Made by a program: the position numbers and the translations under genes
Part shown: in pieces, positions 31,990 through 40,667 of the stretch
Layout of the letters: each line of letters opens with the position of its first letter
Numbering within the stretch: position 1 is the stretch's first letter
The notes under the pieces: generated by a model
What the model was told of the DNA's origin: nothing
Database searches by the model: none
The model's input: only the letters and a program-made list of their open reading frames with translations
Assembly: GCA_028704515.1 (NCBI GenBank)
Contig: JAQWFH010000014.1
Location: 1-47,960, forward strand
From: Eubacteriales bacterium
Lineage (GTDB): Bacteria > Bacillota > Clostridia > Peptostreptococcales > Anaerovoracaceae
Direction: 5' to 3'
Length of the DNA: 47,960 nt

Positions 31990-33747
31990 AACATAACTAT
32001 TTCGTCCGTTTCGCTTAGCTTTATACAAGGCTGCATCTGCCGCCTTATAGAGTTGATGGAAATCTGCATGGTTATCCTTTTTTAATACAACGCCTATGCT
32101 GAGCGTAGGCATACCATACTCTTTAAACATTTGCTTAGTATTGATATCGATAAGCTGCTGGCATTTATCTATCACAATGTTTTCGTTTATATCCGTGTTT
32201 ATAAAAGCACAAAATTCATCTCCGCCAATTCTCCCCACTATATCTTCTTTGCGATATAATTCCTTGATATCCGTTGCCATATTGGACAGAATGGCGTCAC
32301 CTATCGGGTGTCCGTATGTATCGTTTACTTCTTTAAACCTATCGATATCAATCATAAACAAAGCGCTTGTTGTATCGGGTGATTCATATAGGGCCTTTTC
32401 TATGAGATTCCGTGTAGTTCCCGAGTTGTATAGACCGGTAAGAGCATCCCTTTCTGCTTTTTTATTAAGCTCTTGAAGCTTTTGCTTTTCCTCACTGACG
32501 TCTATAATCTTGCCTGTAATTCGATATGGATTATTATTATTGTCACAGATAACGGATCTCACTATCCTAAAGGTTCGCTTTTCTCCGTTATACATTTGAA
32601 GATCAATCTCTATTCTGCATTTTTCTGTATTTACTATTTCTTCCAGCTCCCCATGTTTTTTAAAGAAATCGCTTTTTGTGAAAGCTTTAATTCTTTTTGG
32701 CAGCCCGAGAAGGCTGCTTACATCATCGGATAGTGTCAAGCGATCCCTCTTAAAATCATATTCATACATGTATTCATCCGACAATCCCGCCAGAAATAGA
32801 TATTGCTTGTTCTGCCTTTTATACTGTATGCCTTTTTTGTAAAGCATAAATAAAATTAATGCAAGGCCTATAATTACCGCCAACACCAAAAAAACAACCT
32901 CTTGCATATACTTTTGCAAAAGCGCCTTAACGGAAAGCTTTTGTTCTACCTGTGATGTGCTTTGTAAAATAATATTACTCAGTTCTTCGTCAGGAATGCT
33001 GGCCATAGCTTTATTCATAACTGAAATGAATTTTTCATCACCATTTCTATAAATCAGAAAATAATCCCGTGCTTCCATCGATGCCGGTATGCTAACCACA
33101 TTGCTGTATCCATATTTTGATGTGTAATAAGCTATTGAAAATATATTTGAATAGCAATAATCTGCTTTGCCTTTTTCAACTGCATTAAGAACCGCTTCTC
33201 TGTTCTTATAGAATTCTACATTGCTTTTCTTTACACCTTTCGGTATTTCCCCGCCTTCAATAGTACCAAAAACATAATTTGACAAATTTGAAGTATCTAT
33301 TCCCGCCCGCATAAATAAGACCGTTTCAGACTTCAATAAAGTTTCTGAACGGACAAATTCCTTTAGCTCCTCGGAATATTGTACAGGTGCTGCCCCAATG
33401 ATATCGTCTTCTCTGGACTCTATTCCTTCAATCAATTCACTTCCGCTGTGCACTTCCCTATACACGAAAACAAATCCGGTTCTTTCTGCTATCTCGTCAA
33501 GAATGCCGCGTATTATACCTTTCATCTCTCCGTTTTCGGTATATGCTATCGGAGCGCTCCCGTCTAAATATGTGACATGTATTATTGGATTGTTTATCAC
33601 ATACTGTTGTTCATCTCGAGTCAACCGAACATATCCCTCATTATTGCTCTCTTGAGTAGCGTAGGTCGTTTGAGAGTTGCTGACAATAACAAGGGAAATA
33701 ATTGTTAATATTAATATTACGAAACTTCCAAAATTCTTCTTATTCAT
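31972..33747 (-). CDS. membrane diguanylate cyclase with SBP-like sensor
   Basis: A 591-residue sensor enzyme. An N-terminal signal segment (about 8-25) is followed by a periplasmic-type solute-binding (SBP_bac_3) domain (about 45-270), one membrane helix (VVFLVLAVIIGLALILFML), a PAS-like region (about 315-420, with FRIVRSVICDNNNNPYRITG) and a C-terminal GGDEF domain. The GGDEF motif is intact (RIGGDEFCAFI), and RKED five residues before it is a normal inhibitory I-site, so active c-di-GMP synthesis with product inhibition is expected. The start is uncertain: the ATG at 33747 gives a good signal peptide but its GGAAGG is 15-16 nt away; a TTG at 33810 is the other option. Confidence 0.9.
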   Translation of the reverse strand: MNKKNFGSFVILILTIISLVIVSNSQTTYATQESNNEGYVRLTRDEQQYVINNPIIHVTYLDGSAPIAYTENGEMKGIIRGILDEIAERTGFVFVYREVHSGSELIEGIESREDDIIGAAPVQYSEELKEFVRSETLLKSETVLFMRAGIDTSNLSNYVFGTIEGGEIPKGVKKSNVEFYKNREAVLNAVEKGKADYCYSNIFSIAYYTSKYGYSNVVSIPASMEARDYFLIYRNGDEKFISVMNKAMASIPDEELSNIILQSTSQVEQKLSVKALLQKYMQEVVFLVLAVIIGLALILFMLYKKGIQYKRQNKQYLFLAGLSDEYMYEYDFKRDRLTLSDDVSSLLGLPKRIKAFTKSDFFKKHGELEEIVNTEKCRIEIDLQMYNGEKRTFRIVRSVICDNNNNPYRITGKIIDVSEEKQKLQELNKKAERDALTGLYNSGTTRNLIEKALYESPDTTSALFMIDIDRFKEVNDTYGHPIGDAILSNMATDIKELYRKEDIVGRIGGDEFCAFINTDINENIVIDKCQQLIDINTKQMFKEYGMPTLSIGVVLKKDNHADFHQLYKAADAALYKAKRNGRNSYVLDIME

Positions 33748-34043
33748 ATTATAAACTTGAATTCCTTCCGCTATCGATTTTAAGTCGCGTTTTAATATGC
33801 CAATCCGCAATTAAGGTGCTAAAATCCTTATAATAATTTTTCCGCCATCTAACCCCCTGGATTTTACATATAATTGGTTATATTTTACCAGTAAACGGCT
33901 ATTTATTCAAGTTAAATAAACAAAAGGCCTCAGTGAACCGGGCCGGAGTCGTCGTATTTTAAAGTAATATCAGCACGTATTTTTTGATCAAGAACTGCAG
34001 ATAAACCGCGTATACTAAAAAGATGTCTGTTTTAAAAAAGAAA
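33748..34043 (-). other. leader region of the GGDEF gene
   Basis: About 300 bases without a gene. It holds a promoter at 33882-33910 and, further up, a short GC-rich element with a GGCC/GGCC hairpin (about 33935-33954) followed by TTTTGTTT on the minus strand, possibly a backup terminator behind tRNA-Leu. I looked for a c-di-GMP riboswitch core and did not find one. Confidence 0.5.
33882..33910 (-). promoter_or_regulatory. promoter of the GGDEF gene
   Basis: TTGAAT and TAAAAT are 17 bp apart on the minus strand. The leader to the ATG at 33747 would be about 130 nt. Confidence 0.55.
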
Positions 34044-34082
34044 AAGCTTTGAAATCCCATATTTATTGAGATTTCAAAGCTT
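34030..34082 (-). terminator. rho-independent terminator of tRNA-Leu
   Basis: AAGCTTTGAAATC and GATTTCAAAGCTT form a perfect 13-bp stem with a 13-nt loop, followed on the minus strand by TTTCTTTTTT. It begins 9 nt after the tRNA. Confidence 0.9.
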
Positions 34083-34090
34083 AATTGTTT

Positions 34091-34177
34091 TGGTGCACCG
34101 AAGAGGACTCGAACCTCCATGGAGTAACCCCCACACGGACCTGAACCGTGCGCGTCTGCCAATTCCGCCATCGGTGC
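34091..34177 (-). tRNA. tRNA-Leu (CAG)
   Basis: 87 nt including encoded CCA. The acceptor stem pairs GCACCGA with UCGGUGC. The anticodon arm reads CACGG-UUCAGGU-CCGUG with anticodon CAG. A long variable arm (type II) and the T arm GAGGUUCGAGUCCUC are present, as expected for leucine. Confidence 0.97.
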
Positions 34178-34217
34178 GCGAATATGCTAGTTCTTGCTGC
34201 TCTTTTGCAACGATAGA

Positions 34218-34246
34218 ATTATAGCATATCGATAAATATTTGTAAA
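34218..34246 (-). promoter_or_regulatory. tRNA-Leu promoter
   Basis: TTTACA and TATAAT are 17 bp apart on the minus strand, about 40 bp upstream of the tRNA 5' end. Confidence 0.8.
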
Positions 34247-34260
34247 GATTTATTATTCTT

Positions 34261-35646
34261 CTACTCCTTGTATTCCTCAGCAAGTATACGCGCTACGAGC
34301 ACTCCGCTTGCCGACGCTTGAGATAAGGAATGGGTAACCCCGGAACCATCTCCGAGCGCATACATACCTTTGACCTTTGTCTCTAGGTTTTTGTCTACTT
34401 CAACCTTTGAATTATAGAATTTGACCTCCACTCCGTAAAGCAGAGTGTCCTCATTGGCTGTCCCAGGCGCAATCTTATCAAGCGCATATATCATCTCTAT
34501 GATATCATCAAGCTGTCTCTTTGGGATAACAAGGCTTAAATCTCCAGGCGTTGCCTCAAGAGTCGGTCTTGTGAAGCACTTCTCCATCCTTCTCTTGCTG
34601 CTTCGTCTTCCTTTTACAAGGTCTCCGAATCGTTGCATCAAAACACCGCCTCCAAGCATGTTTGAAAGTCGCGCTATTGATTCACCATACTCGTTGCTGT
34701 CCTTGAACGGCTCCGTAAATTTATTAGAAACCAACAGCGCAAAGTTTGTATTTTCGGTATGAAGCTCAGGATTGGCAAAGCTGTGTCCATTTACCGTAAC
34801 TATGCCGTTTGTGTTTTCGGCGACCACAACACCGTAAGGATTCATGCAGAATGTTCTTACCATATCATTATATTTATCGGTTTTGTATACAATTTTGCTT
34901 TCGTACACATCATCTGTAATGTGCTTGAAAACCCCAGCAGGAAGCTCTACTCTTACACCAATATCCACTCTGTTTGATTTCTGTGCTATGCCCATGCTGT
35001 CGCAAATGCTTGCAATCCAGTTAGAGCCTGACCGCCCGGTTGCGAGCACCAATTTATCACAAGAGAACTTTTCATCCTTATTTGTTTTAATTGTAAATGT
35101 CCCGTCATCGTTATGTCCAACCTCAGTTACAGAGGTATGAAAAATCATATCTACCTTTTGACTTGCATAATCAAACATTTTTTTAAGTATATTAACATTC
35201 CTGTCTGTTCCCAAATGGCGCACCTTTGCATCAAGCAGATGTAGGTCATGCCTAAGTGCTATTGTCTTCAGGTCTGAATTTCCCGTCGAATAAAGTTTAG
35301 CCTCCGCGCCACCCATATCGCATAGAACGCCGTCCACGTATTCCATGAGATCAAGCGCTTCTTTTGCACCGACAAAATTATGAAGCTCTCCGCCGAATTG
35401 ATTCGTTATATTGTACTTGCCGTCGGAAAGTGTGCCTGCTCCACCGAACCCATTCATAATATGACAAGGGCTGCATTTTATACAATTCTTTACTTTTCCA
35501 GCTGAAATCGGACATATTCTGCCTTCAAGACTTGACCCCTTATCTATCATCAAAACAGATGCACTGTTGCTTAATTTTGTGAGCTCATACGACAAGAAGA
35601 CTCCTGCCGCTCCTGCGCCAACTATAATAATATCATATTTTTTCAT
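34261..35646 (-). CDS. FAD-dependent dehydrogenase (COG2509-like)
   Basis: A 461-residue flavoprotein. The N-terminal Rossmann motif is YDIIIVGAGAAGVFLSYEL. A cysteine-rich stretch near residue 55-70 (CPISAG...CIKCSPCHIMNGFGGAG) is characteristic of the COG2509 group of FAD-dependent dehydrogenases and could hold a metal or redox-active cysteines. KLVLATGRSGSNW and the C-terminal GMYALGDGSGVTHSLSQASASGVLVA complete the FAD fold. The substrate is unknown. The ATG chosen has GGAAGG 9 nt upstream. A terminator ends only about 19 nt upstream, leaving no room for a separate promoter. Confidence 0.88.
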   Translation of the reverse strand: MKKYDIIIVGAGAAGVFLSYELTKLSNSASVLMIDKGSSLEGRICPISAGKVKNCIKCSPCHIMNGFGGAGTLSDGKYNITNQFGGELHNFVGAKEALDLMEYVDGVLCDMGGAEAKLYSTGNSDLKTIALRHDLHLLDAKVRHLGTDRNVNILKKMFDYASQKVDMIFHTSVTEVGHNDDGTFTIKTNKDEKFSCDKLVLATGRSGSNWIASICDSMGIAQKSNRVDIGVRVELPAGVFKHITDDVYESKIVYKTDKYNDMVRTFCMNPYGVVVAENTNGIVTVNGHSFANPELHTENTNFALLVSNKFTEPFKDSNEYGESIARLSNMLGGGVLMQRFGDLVKGRRSSKRRMEKCFTRPTLEATPGDLSLVIPKRQLDDIIEMIYALDKIAPGTANEDTLLYGVEVKFYNSKVEVDKNLETKVKGMYALGDGSGVTHSLSQASASGVLVARILAEEYKE

Positions 35647-35664
35647 ACGAAAAATCCTTCCACT

Positions 35665-35695
35665 AAAAAGACCAAATTCTCTTGCGAGAATTCGG
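35665..35695 (-). terminator. terminator between the DUF1292 gene and the FAD gene
   Basis: On the minus strand CCGAATTCTC-GCAA-GAGAATTTGG is a 10-bp stem with one wobble, followed by TCTTTTT. The T-run ends 19 nt before the next start codon, so expression of that gene would need read-through. Confidence 0.8.
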
Positions 35696-35718
35696 CCTCT
35701 ATTTTCCAATATACAGGT

Positions 35719-36021
35719 TTATGCTTCTTCCTCAACAATTTTATCGAATTCAGCTACAGCCCTTTCAAACTCTTCATCGTCATCAATGTCTACAAGCTCG
35801 AATTCTTCGTCCCCTACTTCCTTATATCCGTAAATGAACACATCATCGGACTTGTCGTTAGGGATTAACGCAATATATTCTTTTCCGTCACAGTCAAAAA
35901 CGCCCATAATTTCGCATTCTACTTCTGTTCCATCATCGAACTCCAGAGTCAGAAAATCTACCTCTTCTTCAGCTGCCGCATCAGGGATGTTCTGGCCTGC
36001 GCCCATTTCTTTATCAGTCAT
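35719..36021 (-). CDS. DUF1292 (YrzB-like) protein
   Basis: A 100-residue, very acidic protein of the DUF1292 family: VDFLTLEFDDGTEVECEIMGVFDCDGKEYIALIP, then FIYGYKEV and an acidic end ELVDIDDDEEFERAVAEFD. Function unknown; in Bacillus and many Clostridia such genes lie near yrzL/ruvX. Here it follows uvrC instead. GGAGG lies 7 nt before the ATG used; the 27-codon upstream extension overlaps the uvrC end and is not supported. Confidence 0.9.
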   Translation of the reverse strand: MTDKEMGAGQNIPDAAAEEEVDFLTLEFDDGTEVECEIMGVFDCDGKEYIALIPNDKSDDVFIYGYKEVGDEEFELVDIDDDEEFERAVAEFDKIVEEEA

Positions 36022-36095
36022 GTTTTTTCCTCCAATATTTAAATCAAACTTTAATATATAAATATATACACATACTATAACACTATAATCTGCGA

Positions 36096-37955
36096 TTAGC
36101 AATTAAAATATTCTCTAATTTTTGCGGCAATTGCCTCTGTTATGCCGGGGACATCCCTTAGATTCGAAATGTCGGCCTGTTTTACGGCATCAATGCTCCC
36201 AAAATGAGCAAGAAGTGCATTTCTCTTTGCCGGGCCGATGCCCCCTATGTTGTCCAGCTCCGAAATCTTCATGCGCTTATCCCTTAGTTTTCTATGATAT
36301 TCAATTGCAAACCTGTGGACCTCCTCTTGAATATTTCCCACATATTTAAACAAGAGAGGCCTGTCTTTTAAGTCTATTTCTACGAAAGCGTCGCCAACTG
36401 AATATATCAGCGCACGAGTCCTGTGATGCTTATCCTTCATCATCCCGAAGATCGGTATTTGTATTTTCATCGCCGAAAGCACCTGTGATACCGCCGAAAC
36501 TTGGCCTTTACCCCCGTCTATGAATAATATGTCTGGCATATTCGAGAAGCTTTCATCTCCCTTTTCTGCCCTTCGAAAGCGTCTGTAAATGACTTCTTTA
36601 AGCGAGGTGTAGTCATCCGGCCCCTCAACGGACTTGACTCTGAAGCGCCTGTACTCTTTCCTCGCTCTTTGTGTTCCAAGAAAGACAACCATAGCTGCGA
36701 CTGTATCTATGCCACTGAGATTAGAAATATCATATGCTTCAACTCTGTAGAGTTCTTTATCCGGTGGCTCGATGTATCCCGCTTCCGACATGATTTTACA
36801 AAGTTCATCGTTTAACGCCGATATTCGTTTTTTCTCATTCCTCGCCTTCTCGTCAATCACATCGTACATTTGCCTTATATCACTTCTTGCAAGGTCGAGA
36901 AAGGCTTTTCTAACGCCTTTTTTAGGCACTACTACACTTATTTTTTTGCCTGAAATTGCAGACAGGGATTGTTCTATCAGCTTGCTGTCCTTCGGCAAGC
37001 TTTCAACAATAATTACAGGTGGTACAATATCGTCCGCCGCCTCACTGTAATGCTGCATCAGGAAGTTGGTTACAATATCCTCTTTATTGTCAACCTCATT
37101 TACATGCATGCGAAATGTCTCTCTTTCCAGTAGCTTTCCCGATCTGACAGAAAAGATCACTGCATAATTCTCATTTGCGGTTCTGACTGCCAATACGAGG
37201 TCCATATCTCCTGCGCCTGCAACAGCTACTCTTTGAATTTCCGAAACCGCTTCCGCCGCCTTAATCCTATCGCGAAGTACTGATGCTTCCTCAAAATCCA
37301 ATCTCTCAACGGCTGCATTCATCGCGGCCGCGAGCTCGTCTAAAAGAGGCTTGCGTTTTCCTTCCAAGAATTTAATCGCCGGAGAAAGCTTCTTCGCATA
37401 TTCCTCCTGGCTCATCTCGTTTGTACATATTGCCGTGCATTTGTCTATATGATAATTCAAGCAAGGCCTTGCATCCTTCGTAAAGGATTTTGTTGCGCAC
37501 CTCTTCAAGGAATAGGTATCGTTCAGTAAGTCAATCACTGTGTTTACGGCCCCGGCATCACTGTATGGACCAAAATACCTTCCTCCGTCACGCTCAGTCT
37601 TACGCGTCTTTATTATTCTCGGATACTGTTCATTTGTTGTAACCTTTATATATGGATACGTCTTGTCATCGCGCAAAAGCACATTATAACGAGGCATATA
37701 TTTTTTTATTAGGTTGCACTCAAGAATAAGCGCTTCAAGCTCAGTTTTACAAGTGATATATTCAAAATCAGCAATATGCCCCACCATAGCCTTAACCTTA
37801 GGGTCCATATTCTTTTGCTTGCGAAAATATTGGCGCACTCTGTTTTTTAAGGAAATTGCTTTCCCAACATAAATTATCTGCCCCAATTCATCCTTGTGGA
37901 GATAGACTCCGGGTAAATCCGGAATTTTTTTTAATCTTTCTTCTAAATCAAGCAT
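36096..37955 (-). CDS. uvrC: excinuclease ABC subunit C
   Basis: A 619-residue UvrC, the dual-incision nuclease of excision repair. The N-terminal GIY-YIG domain (GVYLHKDELGQIIYVGKAISLKNRVRQYF), a cysteine cluster (CATKSF...CLNYHIDKCTAIC), a UVR motif (MNAAVERLDFEEASVLRDRI), the RNase H-like endonuclease domain (EAYDISNLSGIDTVAAMVVF and DILFIDGGKGQVSA) and C-terminal helix-hairpin-helix motifs (IGGIGPAKRNALLAHFGS, VPGITEAIAAKI) are all present. Start at ATG 37955 has AGAGGG about 6 nt upstream. It begins 11 nt after the carboxypeptidase gene, so they are probably cotranscribed. Confidence 0.97.
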   Translation of the reverse strand: MLDLEERLKKIPDLPGVYLHKDELGQIIYVGKAISLKNRVRQYFRKQKNMDPKVKAMVGHIADFEYITCKTELEALILECNLIKKYMPRYNVLLRDDKTYPYIKVTTNEQYPRIIKTRKTERDGGRYFGPYSDAGAVNTVIDLLNDTYSLKRCATKSFTKDARPCLNYHIDKCTAICTNEMSQEEYAKKLSPAIKFLEGKRKPLLDELAAAMNAAVERLDFEEASVLRDRIKAAEAVSEIQRVAVAGAGDMDLVLAVRTANENYAVIFSVRSGKLLERETFRMHVNEVDNKEDIVTNFLMQHYSEAADDIVPPVIIVESLPKDSKLIEQSLSAISGKKISVVVPKKGVRKAFLDLARSDIRQMYDVIDEKARNEKKRISALNDELCKIMSEAGYIEPPDKELYRVEAYDISNLSGIDTVAAMVVFLGTQRARKEYRRFRVKSVEGPDDYTSLKEVIYRRFRRAEKGDESFSNMPDILFIDGGKGQVSAVSQVLSAMKIQIPIFGMMKDKHHRTRALIYSVGDAFVEIDLKDRPLLFKYVGNIQEEVHRFAIEYHRKLRDKRMKISELDNIGGIGPAKRNALLAHFGSIDAVKQADISNLRDVPGITEAIAAKIREYFNC

Positions 37956-37966
37956 CTGAACCCTCT

Positions 37967-39346
37967 TTAAAAATACCAATCTCGGCTATCATGGTCGCTT
38001 TTGTGTATTTCTCTTTTCTTCGCGATTTCAAGAGCTCTCTTTGCTCGAAGCTCTTTGCGTCTCCTGTCCCTCTTGTTCTTTATTGTCACATTGGCACCAA
38101 TCATGACGGCTGCCAATGATAATAGGATTGCCGCTATTGCAAAAATTGCATACGCAGCATTGTTTCCTATGCCAATTACACTTAGAAATGTCCCCTTTTC
38201 AATGCTTTCTTTGGCGACGGCATCAACATATCCTCTCAATGTATCGCCCTCGTATATTTCAATCTTGCCTACCTTATCCCCTTTTTTAAGAGGAGCTTTG
38301 ACCTTTTTATCGAGAACAACCTTTGTCTTTACAACCGAGCTTGATGCCTCAATCGGTAGAGTGACATATGCGGCCTCTGTTGTTACCGCTTTTACCCTTG
38401 ATACAGCACCTCTTTTTACGGCTACCTCTCCTAAATCGGCATTCTTCTCAATAGCAAGTGCCGTGTGATATTTTCCGAACCCGTATTCCAAGAGTGTCAC
38501 GCAATCCGAAAAGCGGCCCAGATTGCTGGATTTAAGTACGACAGCAATAAGCTCCGTGCCATCTTTTTTTGCGGAGGCCACTAGGCAACCCCCGGCACTT
38601 GAAGTATATCCGGTTTTTATGCCTGTAGTACCTTTATATTTTGCTTCTGTTAAAACACCGTTTACATACATCTTTGTAGACTTGTCATATAAAAGCCTGT
38701 TTGTATTGTACATCGGAACCTCGGTACGCTCCGGCCTTATATTTGTTGCACTCATTTGGTATTTGTATGTAGAGACAAGCTTTCTGAATTCTTTGTTTTG
38801 CATGCCGTATTTGGCAATCATAGCCAAATCGTACGCCGAAGCCAAGTGCCCTTCCTCATGAAGCCCGTTGGGATTTACGAATTGTGGCTTCTTTGCTCCT
38901 ATCTGCTTTGCTTTTTTATTCATCAGCTTGCTGAATTCCTCTGTGCTACCCGAAACCGCCTTGGCAAGAGCAACTGCCGCATCGTTTGCCGATTCCAGCA
39001 TCAGAGCATGAAGGAGGTCCTTTACGCTCATTTTTTCCCCTTCCTGAAGATATATTCGACTCCCTTCTGTAAATTCGGTTTCCGAATCTATTGTAATCAC
39101 CTCATCCTGCTTGAGGTTTTCAAGCGCAAGTATACACGTAATCATCTTCGTTGTACTTGCCGGTTCAAAGAGCTCATTCATATTTTTGTCATATAATATT
39201 TCTCCGCTCTTTGCATCCATCAGCAAGGCTGCTTCGCCCTCAACCACCGGCAGCGCCGGCTCTGCATATACCTCAGGTACTTTGTATTGTATAAAAATTG
39301 CAGTAATCATTACCGCAGCCATAATCATTGCTATAAATCTGTTCAT
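37967..39346 (-). CDS. D-alanyl-D-alanine carboxypeptidase (PBP5-like)
   Basis: A 459-residue class C low-molecular-weight penicillin-binding protein that trims the pentapeptide of peptidoglycan. A signal peptide (about 1-28) precedes the catalytic domain with SxxK in PASTTKM (Ser64, Lys67), SxN in ESANDAAVAL and KTG in GIKTGYTSSAGG. A PBP5 C-terminal domain follows (about 300-400), then a membrane helix (YAIFAIAAILLSLAAVMIG) and a basic cytoplasmic tail. The membrane helix instead of an amphipathic anchor is common in Clostridia. The ATG at 39346 is the best start, though its ribosome binding site is poor; a GTG 13 codons upstream is the alternative. A DacF/sporulation role is possible. Confidence 0.93.
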   Translation of the reverse strand: MNRFIAMIMAAVMITAIFIQYKVPEVYAEPALPVVEGEAALLMDAKSGEILYDKNMNELFEPASTTKMITCILALENLKQDEVITIDSETEFTEGSRIYLQEGEKMSVKDLLHALMLESANDAAVALAKAVSGSTEEFSKLMNKKAKQIGAKKPQFVNPNGLHEEGHLASAYDLAMIAKYGMQNKEFRKLVSTYKYQMSATNIRPERTEVPMYNTNRLLYDKSTKMYVNGVLTEAKYKGTTGIKTGYTSSAGGCLVASAKKDGTELIAVVLKSSNLGRFSDCVTLLEYGFGKYHTALAIEKNADLGEVAVKRGAVSRVKAVTTEAAYVTLPIEASSSVVKTKVVLDKKVKAPLKKGDKVGKIEIYEGDTLRGYVDAVAKESIEKGTFLSVIGIGNNAAYAIFAIAAILLSLAAVMIGANVTIKNKRDRRRKELRAKRALEIAKKREIHKSDHDSRDWYF

Positions 39347-39390
39347 ATGTCTAATGTTATCCTTTTCGTAGCCTCCCTGCTCCACAAATA

Positions 39391-39406
39391 AAAAGAACGG
39401 GGTTCT
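39391..39406 (-). terminator. weak terminator after serC
   Basis: AGAAC-CCC-GTTCT followed by TTTTTATTT on the minus strand, between serC and the carboxypeptidase gene. The stem is only 5 bp. Confidence 0.5.
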
Positions 39407-39458
39407 CTATGATATTTTAACATGAAAACCTCCGCTCTGTGTGAGGACTGTGAGTAAT

Positions 39459-40550
39459 CTATAGATTGGCCTCCTCAAAACGCTTCATGAATTCTATGAG
39501 CGCCTCTACACCTTCCTCTGGCATAGCATTATAAATGGAGGCACGCATACCGCCTATCGAGCGATGCCCATTTAGGTTAATCATTCCCTCGCGCTTGGCC
39601 TCTGCAACGAATTTTTTGTCTAAATCTGCATCTCCCGTTACGAATACAACGTTCATCAAAGAGCGATCTTCTTTATTTTCAACCGGACACCTGTAAAGTG
39701 TGCTCGCATCTATATAATCGTAAAGCTTTGTCGCCTTCGATACATTTATACGATTCATCTCTGCGATACCGCCCATGTTCTTAATCTTCTTAAATACTTC
39801 TCCTGCAACATAAATACCAAAGCAATTCGGTGTATTGTAAAGCGAATTGTTGTCGGCATGTATTTTATAGTCCAGGTAAATCGGCATGGATGTGCTATCC
39901 ATCTTTCCTATGAGGTCTTCCCTTACTATTACCATTGTGATTCCCGAAGGGCCAATATTTTTTTGCGCTCCGGCATATATCAATCCGAATTTGCTTATGT
40001 CTATTCCCTCAGAAAGTATGCAAGAGGACATATCTACAACAAGGGGTATATCCCCTGTGTCCGGAATATATGAATAGTGAGTTCCGTAAATTGTATTATT
40101 AAATGTTATATGAACAAAATCGGCATCTTCTCTAAAATCGCTTTTTCCAACCTTTGGAATGAAGGAAAACACGCTTTCCTCCGAAGAAGCCGCAATCTTA
40201 ACATCTGCGAATTTTTTAGCTTCGGCAGCCGCCTTCTTTGACCAAGTCCCAGTTATGATATAATCGGCCTTGCCACTTCCAACTGCTAAATTCAGCGGAA
40301 CCATTGAAAATTGCAGAGTGCCTCCTCCCTGCAGAAATAAGACCTTGTAGTTATCGGGAATGTTCATTATCTCTCTCAAATTAGCTTCAGCGTCATTTAA
40401 TATTTTTTCAAACTCCTTTGAACGGTGAGACATCTCCATAACGGACTGTCCACAGCCATTGTAGTTCAATAAATTCTTTGCAACGTCTTCCATGATATCG
40501 ACAGGCAGCATCGATGGACCTGCCGAAAAATTATACACTCTTTCACTCAT
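39459..40550 (-). CDS. serC: phosphoserine aminotransferase
   Basis: A 363-residue PLP enzyme of serine synthesis that converts 3-phosphohydroxypyruvate and glutamate to phosphoserine. The N-terminus YNFSAGPSMLPVDIMED, MEMSHRSKEF, LFLQGGGTLQFSMVP and the PLP lysine in YAGAQKNIGPSGITMVIV are diagnostic, as is the C-terminal GHRSIGGMRASIYNAMP. It is divergent from the phosphoglycerate dehydrogenase gene, and the promoters interlock, so the two steps are likely regulated together. No serB is seen nearby. Confidence 0.97.
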   Translation of the reverse strand: MSERVYNFSAGPSMLPVDIMEDVAKNLLNYNGCGQSVMEMSHRSKEFEKILNDAEANLREIMNIPDNYKVLFLQGGGTLQFSMVPLNLAVGSGKADYIITGTWSKKAAAEAKKFADVKIAASSEESVFSFIPKVGKSDFREDADFVHITFNNTIYGTHYSYIPDTGDIPLVVDMSSCILSEGIDISKFGLIYAGAQKNIGPSGITMVIVREDLIGKMDSTSMPIYLDYKIHADNNSLYNTPNCFGIYVAGEVFKKIKNMGGIAEMNRINVSKATKLYDYIDASTLYRCPVENKEDRSLMNVVFVTGDADLDKKFVAEAKREGMINLNGHRSIGGMRASIYNAMPEEGVEALIEFMKRFEEANL

Positions 40551-40591
40551 ATTTCTTCATCCCTTCCTGTAAGTTTGAAAATCTAACGATT

Positions 40592-40630
40592 ATTATACTA
40601 CTTTACAATCTCAGAGTAAAGTGATAGAAT
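40592..40630. promoter_or_regulatory. overlapping divergent serC/serA promoters
   Basis: Minus strand for serC: TTTACT (40620-40615), 17 bp, TATAAT (40597-40592). Plus strand for serA: TTTACA (40602-40607), 17 bp, TAGAAT (40625-40630). Each -35 lies within the other's spacer, and CTTTAC...GTAAAG (40601-40606, 40616-40621) forms an inverted repeat. RNA polymerases could not occupy both at once, and a repressor on the dyad would shut both. Confidence 0.75.
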
Positions 40631-40667
40631 TATTTAGTTTCAAATATTTTTCATGAGGTAAAAGAAG

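Noticed and set aside
33748-34043. c-di-GMP riboswitch upstream of the GGDEF gene
   Set aside because: No conserved aptamer core was found.
33959-34171. A 70-codon frame on the minus strand
   Set aside because: It is a translation of tRNA-Leu and its terminator.
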